From Candidatus Binatia bacterium (GTDB lineage: Bacteria; Desulfobacterota; Binatia; HRBIN30), in assembly GCA_026004215.1 (NCBI GenBank), contig BPIR01000002.1, positions 857,844 to 921,843 of the forward strand: a stretch of DNA of 64,000 bases, in the 5' to 3' direction. The translations under genes and the position numbers were made by a program. This document shows positions 9,030 to 17,482 of the stretch, piece by piece (within the stretch, counting starts at the first letter, position 1; each line of letters begins with the position of its first letter). The notes below the pieces were generated by a model. The model was not told where the DNA came from. It saw nothing but the letters and a program-made list of their open reading frames with translations, and searched no databases.

Positions 9030-9659
9030 CTAGCGGGGCTTGCTGGCGGTGAACAAGCGCAACTGCCGCACCGGAGCGAACGTGGTTCGGTGAATCGGGC
9101 AAGGGCCGTGAAGCGCGAGAGCGCGCAAATGCTCCGGAGTGCCGTACCCCATGTTGCGGTCGAACCCGTACTGCGGGAATCGCTGGTGCCACTGGCGCAT
9201 CATGGCGTCGCGCCGGACTTTGGCCACGATGCTTGCGGCAGCCACCGCGTAGCTCGTGGCGTCGCCATCCACAAGCGCACTCTGGGGAATTCCAATGCCA
9301 GGAATCGCGCGCGCATCCACGAGCAAGTGCTCCGGCCGAACGGAAAGCCCTAGTACTGCGCGCCGCATGGCTTCGATCGCTGCCTGCAATACGTTCATCC
9401 GGTCCACTTCTTCCACGTCGACCACGCCCACGCTCACGGCCACCGCTGCTGTTTCGATTTCCGCGGCCAGCCGCTCGCGCTGGAGGGCGGTCAGCTTTTT
9501 GGAGTCGTCCACTCCTTCCACAGCAATCCCCGGAGCGATGACCACCGCGGCGGCCACCACTGGGCCAGCCAGCGGACCCACACCCACCTCGTCGCACCCG
9601 CCGACCAACCGCAGGCCGCGTGCCCAGAGGCTGCGCTCTGTCCGCAGCAGCTCCTCCAT
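9030..9659 (-). CDS. rnhB: ribonuclease HII
   Basis: A 209-residue endonuclease that cleaves RNA in RNA/DNA hybrids and removes single misincorporated ribonucleotides. The catalytic carboxylates are present: Asp23 and Glu24 in GGCDEVG, the third Asp in LLVDARAIPG, and the fourth in AKVRRDAMM. VDDSKKLTALQR is also typical. The junction-sensing GRG motif that follows the first catalytic pair (usually DEAGRGPLAGP) reads DEVGVGPLAGP, so the arginine is a valine (see findings). The start at MEELLRTE gives a normal length; a longer frame starts at 9686. The gene lies 55 bp upstream of the HAD gene on the same strand. Confidence 0.9.
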   Translation of the reverse strand: MEELLRTERSLWARGLRLVGGCDEVGVGPLAGPVVAAAVVIAPGIAVEGVDDSKKLTALQRERLAAEIETAAVAVSVGVVDVEEVDRMNVLQAAIEAMRRAVLGLSVRPEHLLVDARAIPGIGIPQSALVDGDATSYAVAAASIVAKVRRDAMMRQWHQRFPQYGFDRNMGYGTPEHLRALALHGPCPIHRTTFAPVRQLRLFTASKPR

Positions 9660-9738
9660 TCTCTGCCTTCGCCGCTCTGCGCGCACCGCACCGGCGCTTT
9701 AACCACACGGTGCGACGCCAAGCTAGGTCCGGCGCACG

Positions 9739-10206
9739 CTACTCAGTCTTGCCGGTCGTTTTCGTTCCGAAACGCATCCGCGCGTAAATGGCGATTTGGC
9801 TCGCGGTTGCGCCGAGAGCATCAATGGCGCTGTCCCACAGCGAGGCGGTTCGGCTGATCACAAAGGCTTGATGGAGCTCATCGAGCAGCGCCCAGCTACC
9901 CGACAAGGTCAGGGCTTGCAGGCTCCAGCTCCAGCGCCACCGTGGCGTGCGGCCGCGACGGCTCGCCCAATACACCAGCGCGCCGAGGATAAAAAACTCG
10001 GTAAAGTGCGCTGTCTTGCGGACGATGGTGTGAGCGGTAACAAAGCCGGCCGGGGTCAGGTCCGGGAACAACCAGCGCAACACCGGGTCTATGTAACGAT
10101 GGGTGTTCTGAGCCGAGAACGGATCTGTGGACAACGCCGAAATGCAGCCCATCCACACGGCCACGACCGCCCAGTATCGCAAGACGTGAAGCCAGTGATA
10201 AACCAT
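9739..10206 (-). CDS. VanZ-like family membrane protein
   Basis: A small membrane protein of about 155 residues with several hydrophobic segments: YHWLHVLRYWAVVAVWMGCI at the N terminus, a central TEFFILGALVYWAS helix, and a helix around LSGSWALLDELHQAF. The HTIVRKTAHFTEFFILG and LLDELHQAFVISRTASLWD signatures are characteristic of VanZ-like proteins, which have conserved His/Glu/Asp residues near the membrane surface. The biochemical role of chromosomal VanZ-like proteins is generally unknown. ATGs at 10236 and 10269 are alternative starts; the one at 10206 avoids overlap with the divergent gene starting at 10269 and fits the first helix. Confidence 0.7.
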   Translation of the reverse strand: MVYHWLHVLRYWAVVAVWMGCISALSTDPFSAQNTHRYIDPVLRWLFPDLTPAGFVTAHTIVRKTAHFTEFFILGALVYWASRRGRTPRWRWSWSLQALTLSGSWALLDELHQAFVISRTASLWDSAIDALGATASQIAIYARMRFGTKTTGKTE

Positions 10207-10268
10207 GCTGGGTTCGTTCGCAGTTCGAGGAGCCATCGAGGTCAGCTTCATACGCAGCACAGGGTTCA

Positions 10269-10781
10269 ATGGATCAGCGGGTTTGGGCGTTTCTAGCGGG
10301 AGTGTTCACGGTTGTTCTACTCGCGGCGTTACTGTGGCTGGGGGGATGGCTTCCGGCAAGTCAGCCCGCACAACTGCCCCAACGAACGCCTACGGCCGCG
10401 GCGGCAACCGCCACGCCGTCCCCGACCAGGGTGACGGCCAGCGAAGCTCCGCGCGGCTATCGCCTTGCAGGTGTGGCCGAGAACGCCGGGGTGTTGTACG
10501 CCGTGGTGGAGCAGCCGGACGGCCGCCACGGCCTATACCGCCAAGGAGAGGAAGTGCCCGGGCTCGGCAAAGTGGTTCGCGTGGGCGGGGAAGAAGCGGT
10601 CTTCGACACATCCGGCGGTGAGCTCACTCTATGGGTCGCGCCCGCGGCGACACCGACGCGCACACCCACGACGCCGAAGCCCACGGCTACGCCGCGGGCG
10701 CGGAGTGTTCGCTCTCCGACCGGGTCCGCGTCAACTCCAGGATCAACCGTTTCAACCGTTCCGGATCGACCGGCTTTTTGA
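10269..10781 (+). CDS. membrane-anchored PulC/GspC-like periplasmic domain protein
   Basis: A 170-residue protein with one N-terminal transmembrane helix (VWAFLAGVFTVVLLAALLWLGG region) and a Pro/Thr/Ala linker (about residues 35-60). A compact domain of about 65 residues follows: YRLAGVAENAGVLYAVVEQ, GLYRQGEEVPG and KVVRVGGEEAVFDTSGGE. That pattern (L.GV....  .A.I......  G..V......  I..D.V........L.L) is the homology-region layout of GspC/PulC and PilP pilotin-type modules. The tail is Thr/Pro/Ser-rich. Its last 95 bp overlap the 3' end of the convergent PAS/receiver gene. A role in secretion or pilus scaffolding is inferred from the fold only; no gsp neighbours are seen. Confidence 0.6.
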   Translation: MDQRVWAFLAGVFTVVLLAALLWLGGWLPASQPAQLPQRTPTAAAATATPSPTRVTASEAPRGYRLAGVAENAGVLYAVVEQPDGRHGLYRQGEEVPGLGKVVRVGGEEAVFDTSGGELTLWVAPAATPTRTPTTPKPTATPRARSVRSPTGSASTPGSTVSTVPDRPAF

Positions 10782-11799
10782 ACAACACGCCCTGCAACCC
10801 TTGCAAGCGGCTGCGTTTAATCACGTGATCGCGATCGTAGTAGTAGCCCGTCATCAGAATCACCGGTGTCGTGCCCCGGCGCCGTACTTCCATGTAAAGG
10901 TCGTACCCGTCCAGGTCCGGCATCACCACATCGCTGATGATAATGTCCACCGGTGTGACGTCGAGCACCCGTAACGCATCCAGCCCGTCGTGGGCCTCGA
11001 TCACTTCGCAACCTTCCTCGCGCAGCAAATCGCGCAGCGAGTGGCACACCCCGACATCGTCATCCACAACCAGAACGCGCAGCCCCTTCAAGGGAGAGGG
11101 AGCCTTGCTGGTTTTGGGGGAGCTTTCCAGGTCAGCCATTTGTACGCCGCCGTGGTACTCGCGCGTTTGATACGACTCACCTTGGGCGAGCTCCACCAAG
11201 CGGTTCACAGCGGCCTGGATCTTGGCAATTTCGCGGCGCACCGCCTCGATCCGTTCTTCTTCCACGATCGCCCTCTCGTCCGAAGCCGCCTCGCGCACGA
11301 AGCGATCGAGCAGTTCGATCTGATTGACAATGGCTTCCAGCGGGTTGTTGATCTCGTGGCAGACGGCCACGGCAACTTCACCCAGGGTGGCCAGCCGGTC
11401 TTTACGCCGGATTTCTCGGAGGTCTTTCGCAAAGCCGATGGAGCCAATCTCGAATCCAGCATCGTCGCACAAGATGGATCCGGAGATGGCTACCGGGATC
11501 CGCTCGCCCAAACGGTCGACAAACGTCGTCTCGAAATTCTTGAGTTTACCGGGGCCGCCGTATTCCTCGCTGCGCATGGCAGCCATGACCCGGCGAGCTT
11601 CCGCCATCGAGGGGTAGACCTTGGTGACCTTTTCCCCCAAGATTTCCGCGGCCGTGTAACCCAGCACTTTTTCGGCGCCGTCGTTGTAAAACACGATGGT
11701 GCCGCTGCGGTCGACCGCGATGACGATGTCAGGCGAATTCTCGATCAATTGTTCGAGATAATGGGGAGGGAACTTCGGAGGGCGAGCGCTATCCGACAT
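10687..11799 (-). CDS. PAS - HisKA - receiver protein lacking a kinase ATPase domain
   Basis: A 370-residue signalling protein. A PAS domain (about residues 12-128) begins YLEQLIENSPDIVIAVDRSG. A dimerisation/phosphoacceptor helix follows, with the H-box CHEINNPLEAI (His148), and then a linker. A complete receiver domain (about 240-355) carries the acidic pocket VVDDDVG, phosphoacceptor Asp290 in ISDVVMPDLDG, Thr in VILMTGY and Lys in FKKPVD. No HATPase_c domain (N, G1, G2 boxes) lies between His148 and the receiver, which starts only about 90 residues later. It may be phosphorylated by another kinase and act as a relay. The gene follows the FrhB-family gene after 17 bp and ends overlapping the convergent PulC-like gene. 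Confidence 0.85.
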   Translation of the reverse strand: MSDSARPPKFPPHYLEQLIENSPDIVIAVDRSGTIVFYNDGAEKVLGYTAAEILGEKVTKVYPSMAEARRVMAAMRSEEYGGPGKLKNFETTFVDRLGERIPVAISGSILCDDAGFEIGSIGFAKDLREIRRKDRLATLGEVAVAVCHEINNPLEAIVNQIELLDRFVREAASDERAIVEEERIEAVRREIAKIQAAVNRLVELAQGESYQTREYHGGVQMADLESSPKTSKAPSPLKGLRVLVVDDDVGVCHSLRDLLREEGCEVIEAHDGLDALRVLDVTPVDIIISDVVMPDLDGYDLYMEVRRRGTTPVILMTGYYYDRDHVIKRSRLQGLQGVLFKKPVDPERLKRLILELTRTRSESEHSAPAA

Positions 11800-11816
11800 G
11801 ACAGAACGAAGTCCCT

Positions 11817-13010
11817 TTAGGACTCGCGCACCGGTGCTGCAAATTCCGCGGGCCGAATCCAGGCTTCGCTACGGCCGGGGGGAACGGGCACCCGCTGCCG
11901 CTGCTTGCGCGCGAGGCGGCGCAGCACTTTCATCGAGTTCTCGAATTCGCTCATCGGGCGCGTCTCGATCAGCCCCTCCCGTTCGAGGGCGGACACCACC
12001 TCGTCCCCCAAGGCAGTGCGGACGATGGTAATGGTCCACCCTGTCGCCCCCACACCGCCGCACGAAACATCGGCCAGCTCGGCGGAAAAGTCCGCACAAT
12101 GATGGCACTCCGGGCGCGCAGTCTCTTGTGCCAGGCGCAGGGGATACTCGACCAACTCGCCGTTTTTCTTGAAGATCTGGATCTTGCCCTTCACGTTGAA
12201 CTGGCGAACCTCGCTCAATCCGATACCGAGTTTTCCCTGGATGATGTCGAGCATGAGCTCGCGGAAGTCGAACACTTCGCTGCACAAAAGGCCGATGGTC
12301 AGGGCGACGCGTTCCCCAAAGCCTTTGAGAAAGCGGCGCTGCTTTTCGATGATTTTGTCTTTCTTCCGTCCGTTGTCGAGGAAGCTCGGGTCCACAAGCT
12401 GCATCTTGCGGACCGGGGTGATTTGGCACGGCACGCCGACGAACGCCACGCGCTGGAGATCGCGTTTCTCCGCGTCCGCCAAGGCTAAGTTGTTGGGACA
12501 ATACGTATACCACGAGCTCGCGGCCGCGACGGCTTCTGCGGGCGTAGTAATGGCTTTCGGGTAGGGTTCGCACGGCTTGGTCGCATCGGTTGCCGAGACG
12601 ACAGCCCCGTCGAAGCGCCCGGAGCGCAAGCCCCAGACCAAAATCGTCGTCACTACGCCGCCATCCTCGCAACGCTCGCGCACCTCCGGCAAGGTGCTGC
12701 GCGCGGCCACCATTCGGCGGTACGGGCCGAACACATCGCGCTCGAGGTTCGGCTCCGAAGCGAACACTCTCGGGATCAAGTGATGCTCGCGCTCGCCCAG
12801 GCGCGGACAAACCTGAGCGCAACAGTCGCAGCCGATGCCCTCGCTGATCCCGCAGTAATCGAAGGGCAGCGTCGCCTTGGCCACCTGTTTGGGTTTGCCG
12901 TCCACGTAGTCAATCACGTTGTGGGGGCACACGAGCACGCAACTGCCACACTCGCAGCAGCTCCCGTAGGCCACCACTTCGTTCATCATTTGCTTGAAGC
13001 TTGGGTGCAT
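11817..13010 (-). CDS. FrhB/FpoF-family iron-sulfur flavoprotein (coenzyme F420 hydrogenase/dehydrogenase beta-subunit type)
   Basis: A 397-residue protein. An N-terminal ferredoxin-like cysteine cluster (CCECGSCVLVCPHN, about residues 18-31) and a second cysteine group (GCDCCAQVCPRLGE, about 60-73) suggest two [4Fe-4S] clusters. The FrhB N- and C-terminal domains follow with EDGGVVTTILVWGL, VGVPCQITPVRKMQ, GLLCSEVFDF and PECHHCADFSAELADVSCGG. The family binds FAD and passes electrons between F420H2 or another donor and Fe-S partners; members without F420 also exist, so the substrate is uncertain. The gene sits 18 bp after comEC and 17 bp before the PAS/receiver gene, a tight three-gene operon. 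The first ATG gives the cysteine cluster at the expected distance. Confidence 0.85.
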   Translation of the reverse strand: MHPSFKQMMNEVVAYGSCCECGSCVLVCPHNVIDYVDGKPKQVAKATLPFDYCGISEGIGCDCCAQVCPRLGEREHHLIPRVFASEPNLERDVFGPYRRMVAARSTLPEVRERCEDGGVVTTILVWGLRSGRFDGAVVSATDATKPCEPYPKAITTPAEAVAAASSWYTYCPNNLALADAEKRDLQRVAFVGVPCQITPVRKMQLVDPSFLDNGRKKDKIIEKQRRFLKGFGERVALTIGLLCSEVFDFRELMLDIIQGKLGIGLSEVRQFNVKGKIQIFKKNGELVEYPLRLAQETARPECHHCADFSAELADVSCGGVGATGWTITIVRTALGDEVVSALEREGLIETRPMSEFENSMKVLRRLARKQRQRVPVPPGRSEAWIRPAEFAAPVRES

Positions 13011-13028
13011 GAGGAAACGTTCGCTCGC

Positions 13029-15542
13029 TTACCCCTGCCAACAAGTCGAGTCAACGAACTTCTCGGGCCTTGGCCCCAGCAAGGGCTCCTCGTGCCAGCG
13101 GTTCCAAGGCGGGCGTGTGGTGCGCCAGAACAAGCGGCCGATCGAATCCATTCGAATGTCCACGGCGCCGTCCCAGTCCGTGCGCAGAACCAGGCTTCCC
13201 GCGCTGGCGTAACGCCGCACCACCTCCCTATGCGGGAAGCGGAAGCGATTGTGCCAGCCAGCGGAAATTACGGCCAGGCGCGGGCGGGTCGCAGCCACGA
13301 ATGCAGCCGTGCTGGAGGTGCGGCTACCGTGATGGGGCACCAAAAGCACGTCCACCGGCTGCCCCCTCCATTCTTCGCTAAGGGCGTCCTCTTGCTCGGC
13401 CTCGATATCGCCCGGCAACAACATCGTGCGTCCCCCAAACTCGAGCAACAACACCAGGGAGTCATGGTTGGGATTTCGGGACCGCGCGCTACTGTGCGGA
13501 TGCAAGACCCGCACCCGTGCGCCCCCGAAGCAACGCTCGGCACCGGCGTAGAGAGCTACAGGACGAACCCTCCAGGATGCCAGCCTTGCTTGCAGTTGCT
13601 GAAAGCGAGCACCCTGGCCATGCCGGCCGTTGTGATAGAACAAAGCAGGCTCGAAAAACCGCACCAAGGCTGCCATGCTCCCGAAGTGGTCGAACTGCGG
13701 ATGGGTCAGCACGAGCGCTTCTAAGCTGCGCACGCCCCTTTGCCACAGCGCCGGCGCAATTACCCGACTGCCGAGGTCGAACCCGCCGTCTCCGAGCCCA
13801 CCTGCATCCACCATCCACCGCGTTCCATCGGGAAATCGCACCAGAGCCGCGTTCGCTTGCCCGACGCTCCATACGGTGACCTCCAACGCAGCCGTCCGGA
13901 ATCCCTGATGCACTCGCACCGCGCCTCCGACCAAAAGCACGACCATTGCCGCAGCGAGCAAGGGCGCACGCCCCACCCTCCCCGCTGGCAACAAAACCCC
14001 CAAGGCGAAAAACCAAGCCGCGATTTCGACAAATCCCAGTGACACTCCGTGCACGGCCACCCAAGGCAGCCGCGCCATCCGCTCCATCCCTGCGCACCCC
14101 CAGCTTACCACCTCGCCACCCGCATACGCGAACCATGCCGCCAGCGGCCGGCACCACGGCTCCGTAAAGGCCGCGGCCAGCCCGAACAACACCGCCAACG
14201 AGCCGAGGATCGGCACCAGGCACAAGTTTGCCACAGGCGCGATCAGGGATACCTGGTAAAAATGCCACGCCGTGAATGGCGCCGTCGCCGCGGTTGCAGC
14301 GCCGGACAACCACAGAGAAGCTGCAACGTAGCGAGCCAACCCCTCGGCGAAGCGCCGCCAGTGCCAGCGCCGGCCCTCCACAGCCTGGCTCGGCGGCGCT
14401 GCCGGCCACCATGACCGAAACACCCGTGCGGCACGTCCAAGCGCCCACACCGCCACAAAGCTGAGCTGGAAGGAAATGTCGCCCGTTGCCCCCGGCGCGG
14501 CGAGCACCACCAAGATAGCGGCAACGGCGAGAACGTTCGGAAAGTACGCCTCCCGGTTACTCAGCAAGGCGCCGAGAAACACCGCGAGCATCAAAATCGC
14601 GCGCCGCGTGGCCACACTTTCGCCTGCAATCGTGGCGTACAAGACCACCGGCACGAGAGCGAACGCGCCGGCCACTTTGGGAACGTTCCAGAAGAGAAGG
14701 ATCGCTTCGCTGCGCGAAAGAACAAATCGCGCCGCCAGGTATCCTGCTCCCGCCACCAGTGCCACGTGCAGACCGGAAATCGAAAGCACATGACCCACCC
14801 CGACGCGGCTAAATGCCTCCCGCAAATCGGGTGGGATCCCGCTTTGGTCACCCACCACCAGCGCCCGCATTACCGCCGCCTCGCGCGCTGAGCTGGTGGC
14901 GTCGAACAACCCCACCACGCGCCGGCGCCAACGGGCGAGGCATTCGAACAGCACGTGGGCACGGCCAACCTGCTCCCAGCGCTCGTCGCTTTCCGCAGAG
15001 GCCGTAACCCAGATGCCTTGCCGAGCCAGGTGCGCCTCGTAGTCGAACTCGGATGGATTACCAAAATTCCTCGGTCGCCTGAGCTTCAAAAAAGCGCGGA
15101 CCACGGAGCCCTCGATCCACGCGGTCCGCGCTACATACACCGTCACGCGTACCCGCCCCGTTGCACGCTCCCAGCGTCCCCGCTGGCGCACCCGAAGCAC
15201 GTCCAGCACCAGCGTTGCCTTCCTGCCCGTCACCAGGTTTCCCGACCGTACCCGCGCCTCTACCTCGTAAGCATCGGGCAGGCGCAGTTGGGCCACGTGC
15301 CCCGGCGGAAAACTCCGGGGCGCATACACTGTGCTGGCCCGCACAAAGCCAACGAGGAAACCAATGGCAGCAACAGCCAAGGCGCGAGCAGCCGGCGGCC
15401 CCCGACAAACCACGCCGACGCTGCCGCAATACAAAGCCAAAGCCCAGAGCGGCAGCGTGCAAGGTGCGGCAGCCGCTAGGCCATCACCGGCCAACAAGCC
15501 TGCGGCAAACAACATTGCCGGCGTGACCCCGTGCCGCCACAT
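13029..15542 (-). CDS. comEC: ComEC/Rec2 family DNA-uptake channel protein
   Basis: An 837-residue membrane protein that in competent bacteria moves single-stranded DNA across the inner membrane. N-terminal helices are followed by a soluble OB-like part (about residues 65-190). The competence domain has the signature VGHVLSISGLHVALVAG and about ten transmembrane segments. The C-terminal metallo-beta-lactamase domain (about 560-800) has VLTHPQFDHFGSM (a variant of HxDxDH), a second aspartate-bearing LLPGDIEAEQED and LLVPHHGSRTSS. The domain order is DUF4131-Competence-lactamase. The ATG at 15542 was used; the frame continues to a GTG at 15566. It heads a short operon with the FrhB-like and PAS/receiver genes. 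Confidence 0.9.
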   Translation of the reverse strand: MWRHGVTPAMLFAAGLLAGDGLAAAAPCTLPLWALALYCGSVGVVCRGPPAARALAVAAIGFLVGFVRASTVYAPRSFPPGHVAQLRLPDAYEVEARVRSGNLVTGRKATLVLDVLRVRQRGRWERATGRVRVTVYVARTAWIEGSVVRAFLKLRRPRNFGNPSEFDYEAHLARQGIWVTASAESDERWEQVGRAHVLFECLARWRRRVVGLFDATSSAREAAVMRALVVGDQSGIPPDLREAFSRVGVGHVLSISGLHVALVAGAGYLAARFVLSRSEAILLFWNVPKVAGAFALVPVVLYATIAGESVATRRAILMLAVFLGALLSNREAYFPNVLAVAAILVVLAAPGATGDISFQLSFVAVWALGRAARVFRSWWPAAPPSQAVEGRRWHWRRFAEGLARYVAASLWLSGAATAATAPFTAWHFYQVSLIAPVANLCLVPILGSLAVLFGLAAAFTEPWCRPLAAWFAYAGGEVVSWGCAGMERMARLPWVAVHGVSLGFVEIAAWFFALGVLLPAGRVGRAPLLAAAMVVLLVGGAVRVHQGFRTAALEVTVWSVGQANAALVRFPDGTRWMVDAGGLGDGGFDLGSRVIAPALWQRGVRSLEALVLTHPQFDHFGSMAALVRFFEPALFYHNGRHGQGARFQQLQARLASWRVRPVALYAGAERCFGGARVRVLHPHSSARSRNPNHDSLVLLLEFGGRTMLLPGDIEAEQEDALSEEWRGQPVDVLLVPHHGSRTSSTAAFVAATRPRLAVISAGWHNRFRFPHREVVRRYASAGSLVLRTDWDGAVDIRMDSIGRLFWRTTRPPWNRWHEEPLLGPRPEKFVDSTCWQG

Positions 15543-16826
15543 AATCGGGAAGAAGCAGCAAAGCACGGGCCAATGCCCGAATGGCTTTCCACCGTTCCAG
15601 CGAGGTCAGGGGTTGTTCTCGCACGGATAACGTGGAAATCGCACGCGCCGGAGAGCGGGGCACGTGGTACTTGCCGGAGTGAAAGTCGATTGGCTGTGGC
15701 CGTCACACCGCGTCATGCGCCTGGGCTTCGGTCTCGTGGTAACAGCCCGGGGCAGCCGCAGGATGTGGTCGACAACGAAGCGGGACCGGAAACGGCCGCT
15801 GATTGGAGCAGGTAGCACCGGCGATCGTTGCCGCTTCGTTTTAGACGAATACCTGCAAGTCCGGTCGCCAAGAGCAGGCTAGAGGACCGTGCACGCTCGC
15901 CTGCGTCGAGTCCGCTGGCAGCGCCCGCGCTCCAGAGGATCTTCGAAGGGCGCTGACTCGCTACATCCAATGAGACCCGGTACCCTGATGGCCAGCCTTT
16001 GCCAATCGACTCGGAACCCGGCATTCGGCACAGTGCCGAATCCGTTCCTGCGGGCTGCTCCTGGGCATCGTGTGCGATGGAATCGCGATGCGCTGAAATC
16101 TTTTTCAAACGCGGACCAGCGCACCGGGAAAATCGCGTATCCGGTTCCCTCGCAATGAACGTCGAGGAGCTCACAACGATCGACACCCTCGATAACGACG
16201 TGGTTCCTGCCCGTTGAGTCTGCACCGCAGGTTCGATTCGAAATCTCCGCCCCAGCAACTCCTGCGTCTCGGGCCAGAGCTTCTTTGGCAGCGGGGCGAT
16301 CACGCTCATGATCCGCTGGTTCCAGCGCTACAGCTCCTCGGCCTGCGGAACCGCCTTGGCCAGGCGAGCCGAGACTCCCAGGTGCCTGTCGGCCACCGTA
16401 GCCGTCCAGGGCTGCAGTCTTCGCTGGCCAAGATTGCGCAGCATCCGGGCCCAGGCCTCCTAGGACTCGCGCTGCCCGCTGCTCGCCCGGCAATGGCTGG
16501 CGCCCGGCCTTAAGGTCCCGGCGATTACCAGCAACGCTGCATCGCTGTAGTCCTTCCTGCCGGTTTGTCCCGGCGTCTTTTTGTCAACCGGACGGTCTAC
16601 AGCGCCTTCTCTCCGCTTGGGCACCGTTTGAGCTTACCTCCGCAATGCGCCGCTGCATCTTCACGGCGGGCCTCTCAGCGTCCTGCGCGAATGACGCCCA
16701 CCGCCGTGGCTCAGGTGCGGCCACCAGGACGCGGCACCGCGAGTTCACGGAATGCCTGCCTGGTGGCCGTCGCCTGGAGGCTGAGGTTCGCGCTGGAACT
16801 GGACTCCCCGCGGTAACGAGCTGATT
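15543..16826. other. 1.3 kb gene-poor region at the left end of the cassette region
   Basis: No frame here reads as a known protein. Minus-strand frames at 15713-16309 and 15879-16493 overlap each other in different registers, which argues against either. Short inverted repeats occur, the clearest at 16719-16768. It may be decayed accessory DNA flanking the integron-like cassettes to its right. Confidence 0.5.
16719..16768. repeat. inverted repeat (10 bp arms) downstream of the PEGA lipoprotein gene
   Basis: GGCCACCAGG at 16719-16728 is exactly complementary to CCTGGTGGCC at 16759-16768. Imperfect pairing extends outward on both sides. It lies 3' of the last cassette-like gene, where an attC would be expected, but consensus core heptamers are absent. 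Confidence 0.55.
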
Positions 16827-17324
16827 CTAGTTCACCCGAATCAAATGGGCTCGGTACTCCGTCGGAACCTGATCGATGGTTACGATCCGGAGCGAGAAAC
16901 CGCCCTGCTCGAGCGCTGCGGTCTTGGCGTCAAGATTTACGACCATACGCTCGTCGAGCTTCCACATCGCGCCGGTTGCCGGGTCCACGATCAGCATGCC
17001 AATGAGCCCGCCAAACAAGAGGTTCCCGATGTACCAGCCGTCCAGGCCTGCCGTTAGGGTCGCGCGCGCAGTGTTGTAGCCATCCATGGATGCCTCGACG
17101 TAATACTGGGCGGGGGAAAAGAATCCGCTACTGGCGGAAAGCGTCAAGGTCGTCGGCGTTCTGCCCTCGAATATTCGGTTGCCGCTCTTGTTCGTGATGA
17201 CGATGTGTGCCCCTGTGGGGTTGCTGTCGAAGGTAACAGGATACGTCGATTTGCTGACGATACTTGCACATCCCCACGCCAAAACCACGCTCAGGATACT
17301 TCCGAACGCGGCGATTCGCTTCAT
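16827..17324 (-). CDS. putative lipoprotein with PEGA-like domain
   Basis: A 165-residue predicted lipoprotein. The signal sequence ends at VVLAWGCAS with the lipid-modifiable Cys19. A beta-rich PEGA-like segment follows: YPVTFDSNPTGAHIVITNK, GRTPTTLTL and YYVEASMDGYNTARATL. Near residues 105-125 GWYIGNLLFGGLIGMLIV is a Gly-rich hydrophobic stretch, then DPATGAMWKLDE. PEGA modules are surface or envelope beta-sandwiches; the specific function is unknown. The ATG is preceded by AAGGAGGGGAAACC, a strong ribosome-binding site. It is the leftmost gene of the same-strand cassette series; the attC-like element at 17402-17482 lies 78 bp upstream of its start. Confidence 0.75.
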   Translation of the reverse strand: MKRIAAFGSILSVVLAWGCASIVSKSTYPVTFDSNPTGAHIVITNKSGNRIFEGRTPTTLTLSASSGFFSPAQYYVEASMDGYNTARATLTAGLDGWYIGNLLFGGLIGMLIVDPATGAMWKLDERMVVNLDAKTAALEQGGFSLRIVTIDQVPTEYRAHLIRVN

Positions 17325-17401
17325 GGTTTCCCCTCCTTGTCTGCCTCCGGCCGGCTACCATGACAAGCGGAATCGTTTCAAGAACAGCGTGCCCATCTGC
17401 G

Positions 17402-17482
17402 TCGAAACGTTAGCGATAAACCCGAGCTAGCGGGTTCCGCGCACCAGCGCGGGGTGCGGTTGGCTCAGGGGATTGGTTCGCC
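17402..17482 (-). repeat. attC-like recombination site (imperfect)
   Basis: Read on the minus strand, an 81 bp element runs from GGCGAAC to GTTTCGA. Inside, CCCTGAGC pairs with GCTCGGG leaving one extra T unpaired, and CCGCGC pairs with GCGCGG around a short loop. That nested hairpin with an extrahelical base is the architecture of integron attC sites. The outer heptamers match the RYYYAAC/GTTRRRY core poorly, so the ends are uncertain. The upstream gene's reading frame runs through the element and stops in it. Confidence 0.5.

Noticed and set aside
15713..16493. Two overlapping minus-strand frames of about 200 codons between comEC and the cassette region
   Set aside because: They lie in different registers over the same bases, neither has a recognisable motif or ribosome-binding site, and both are interrupted by stops in neighbouring parts.
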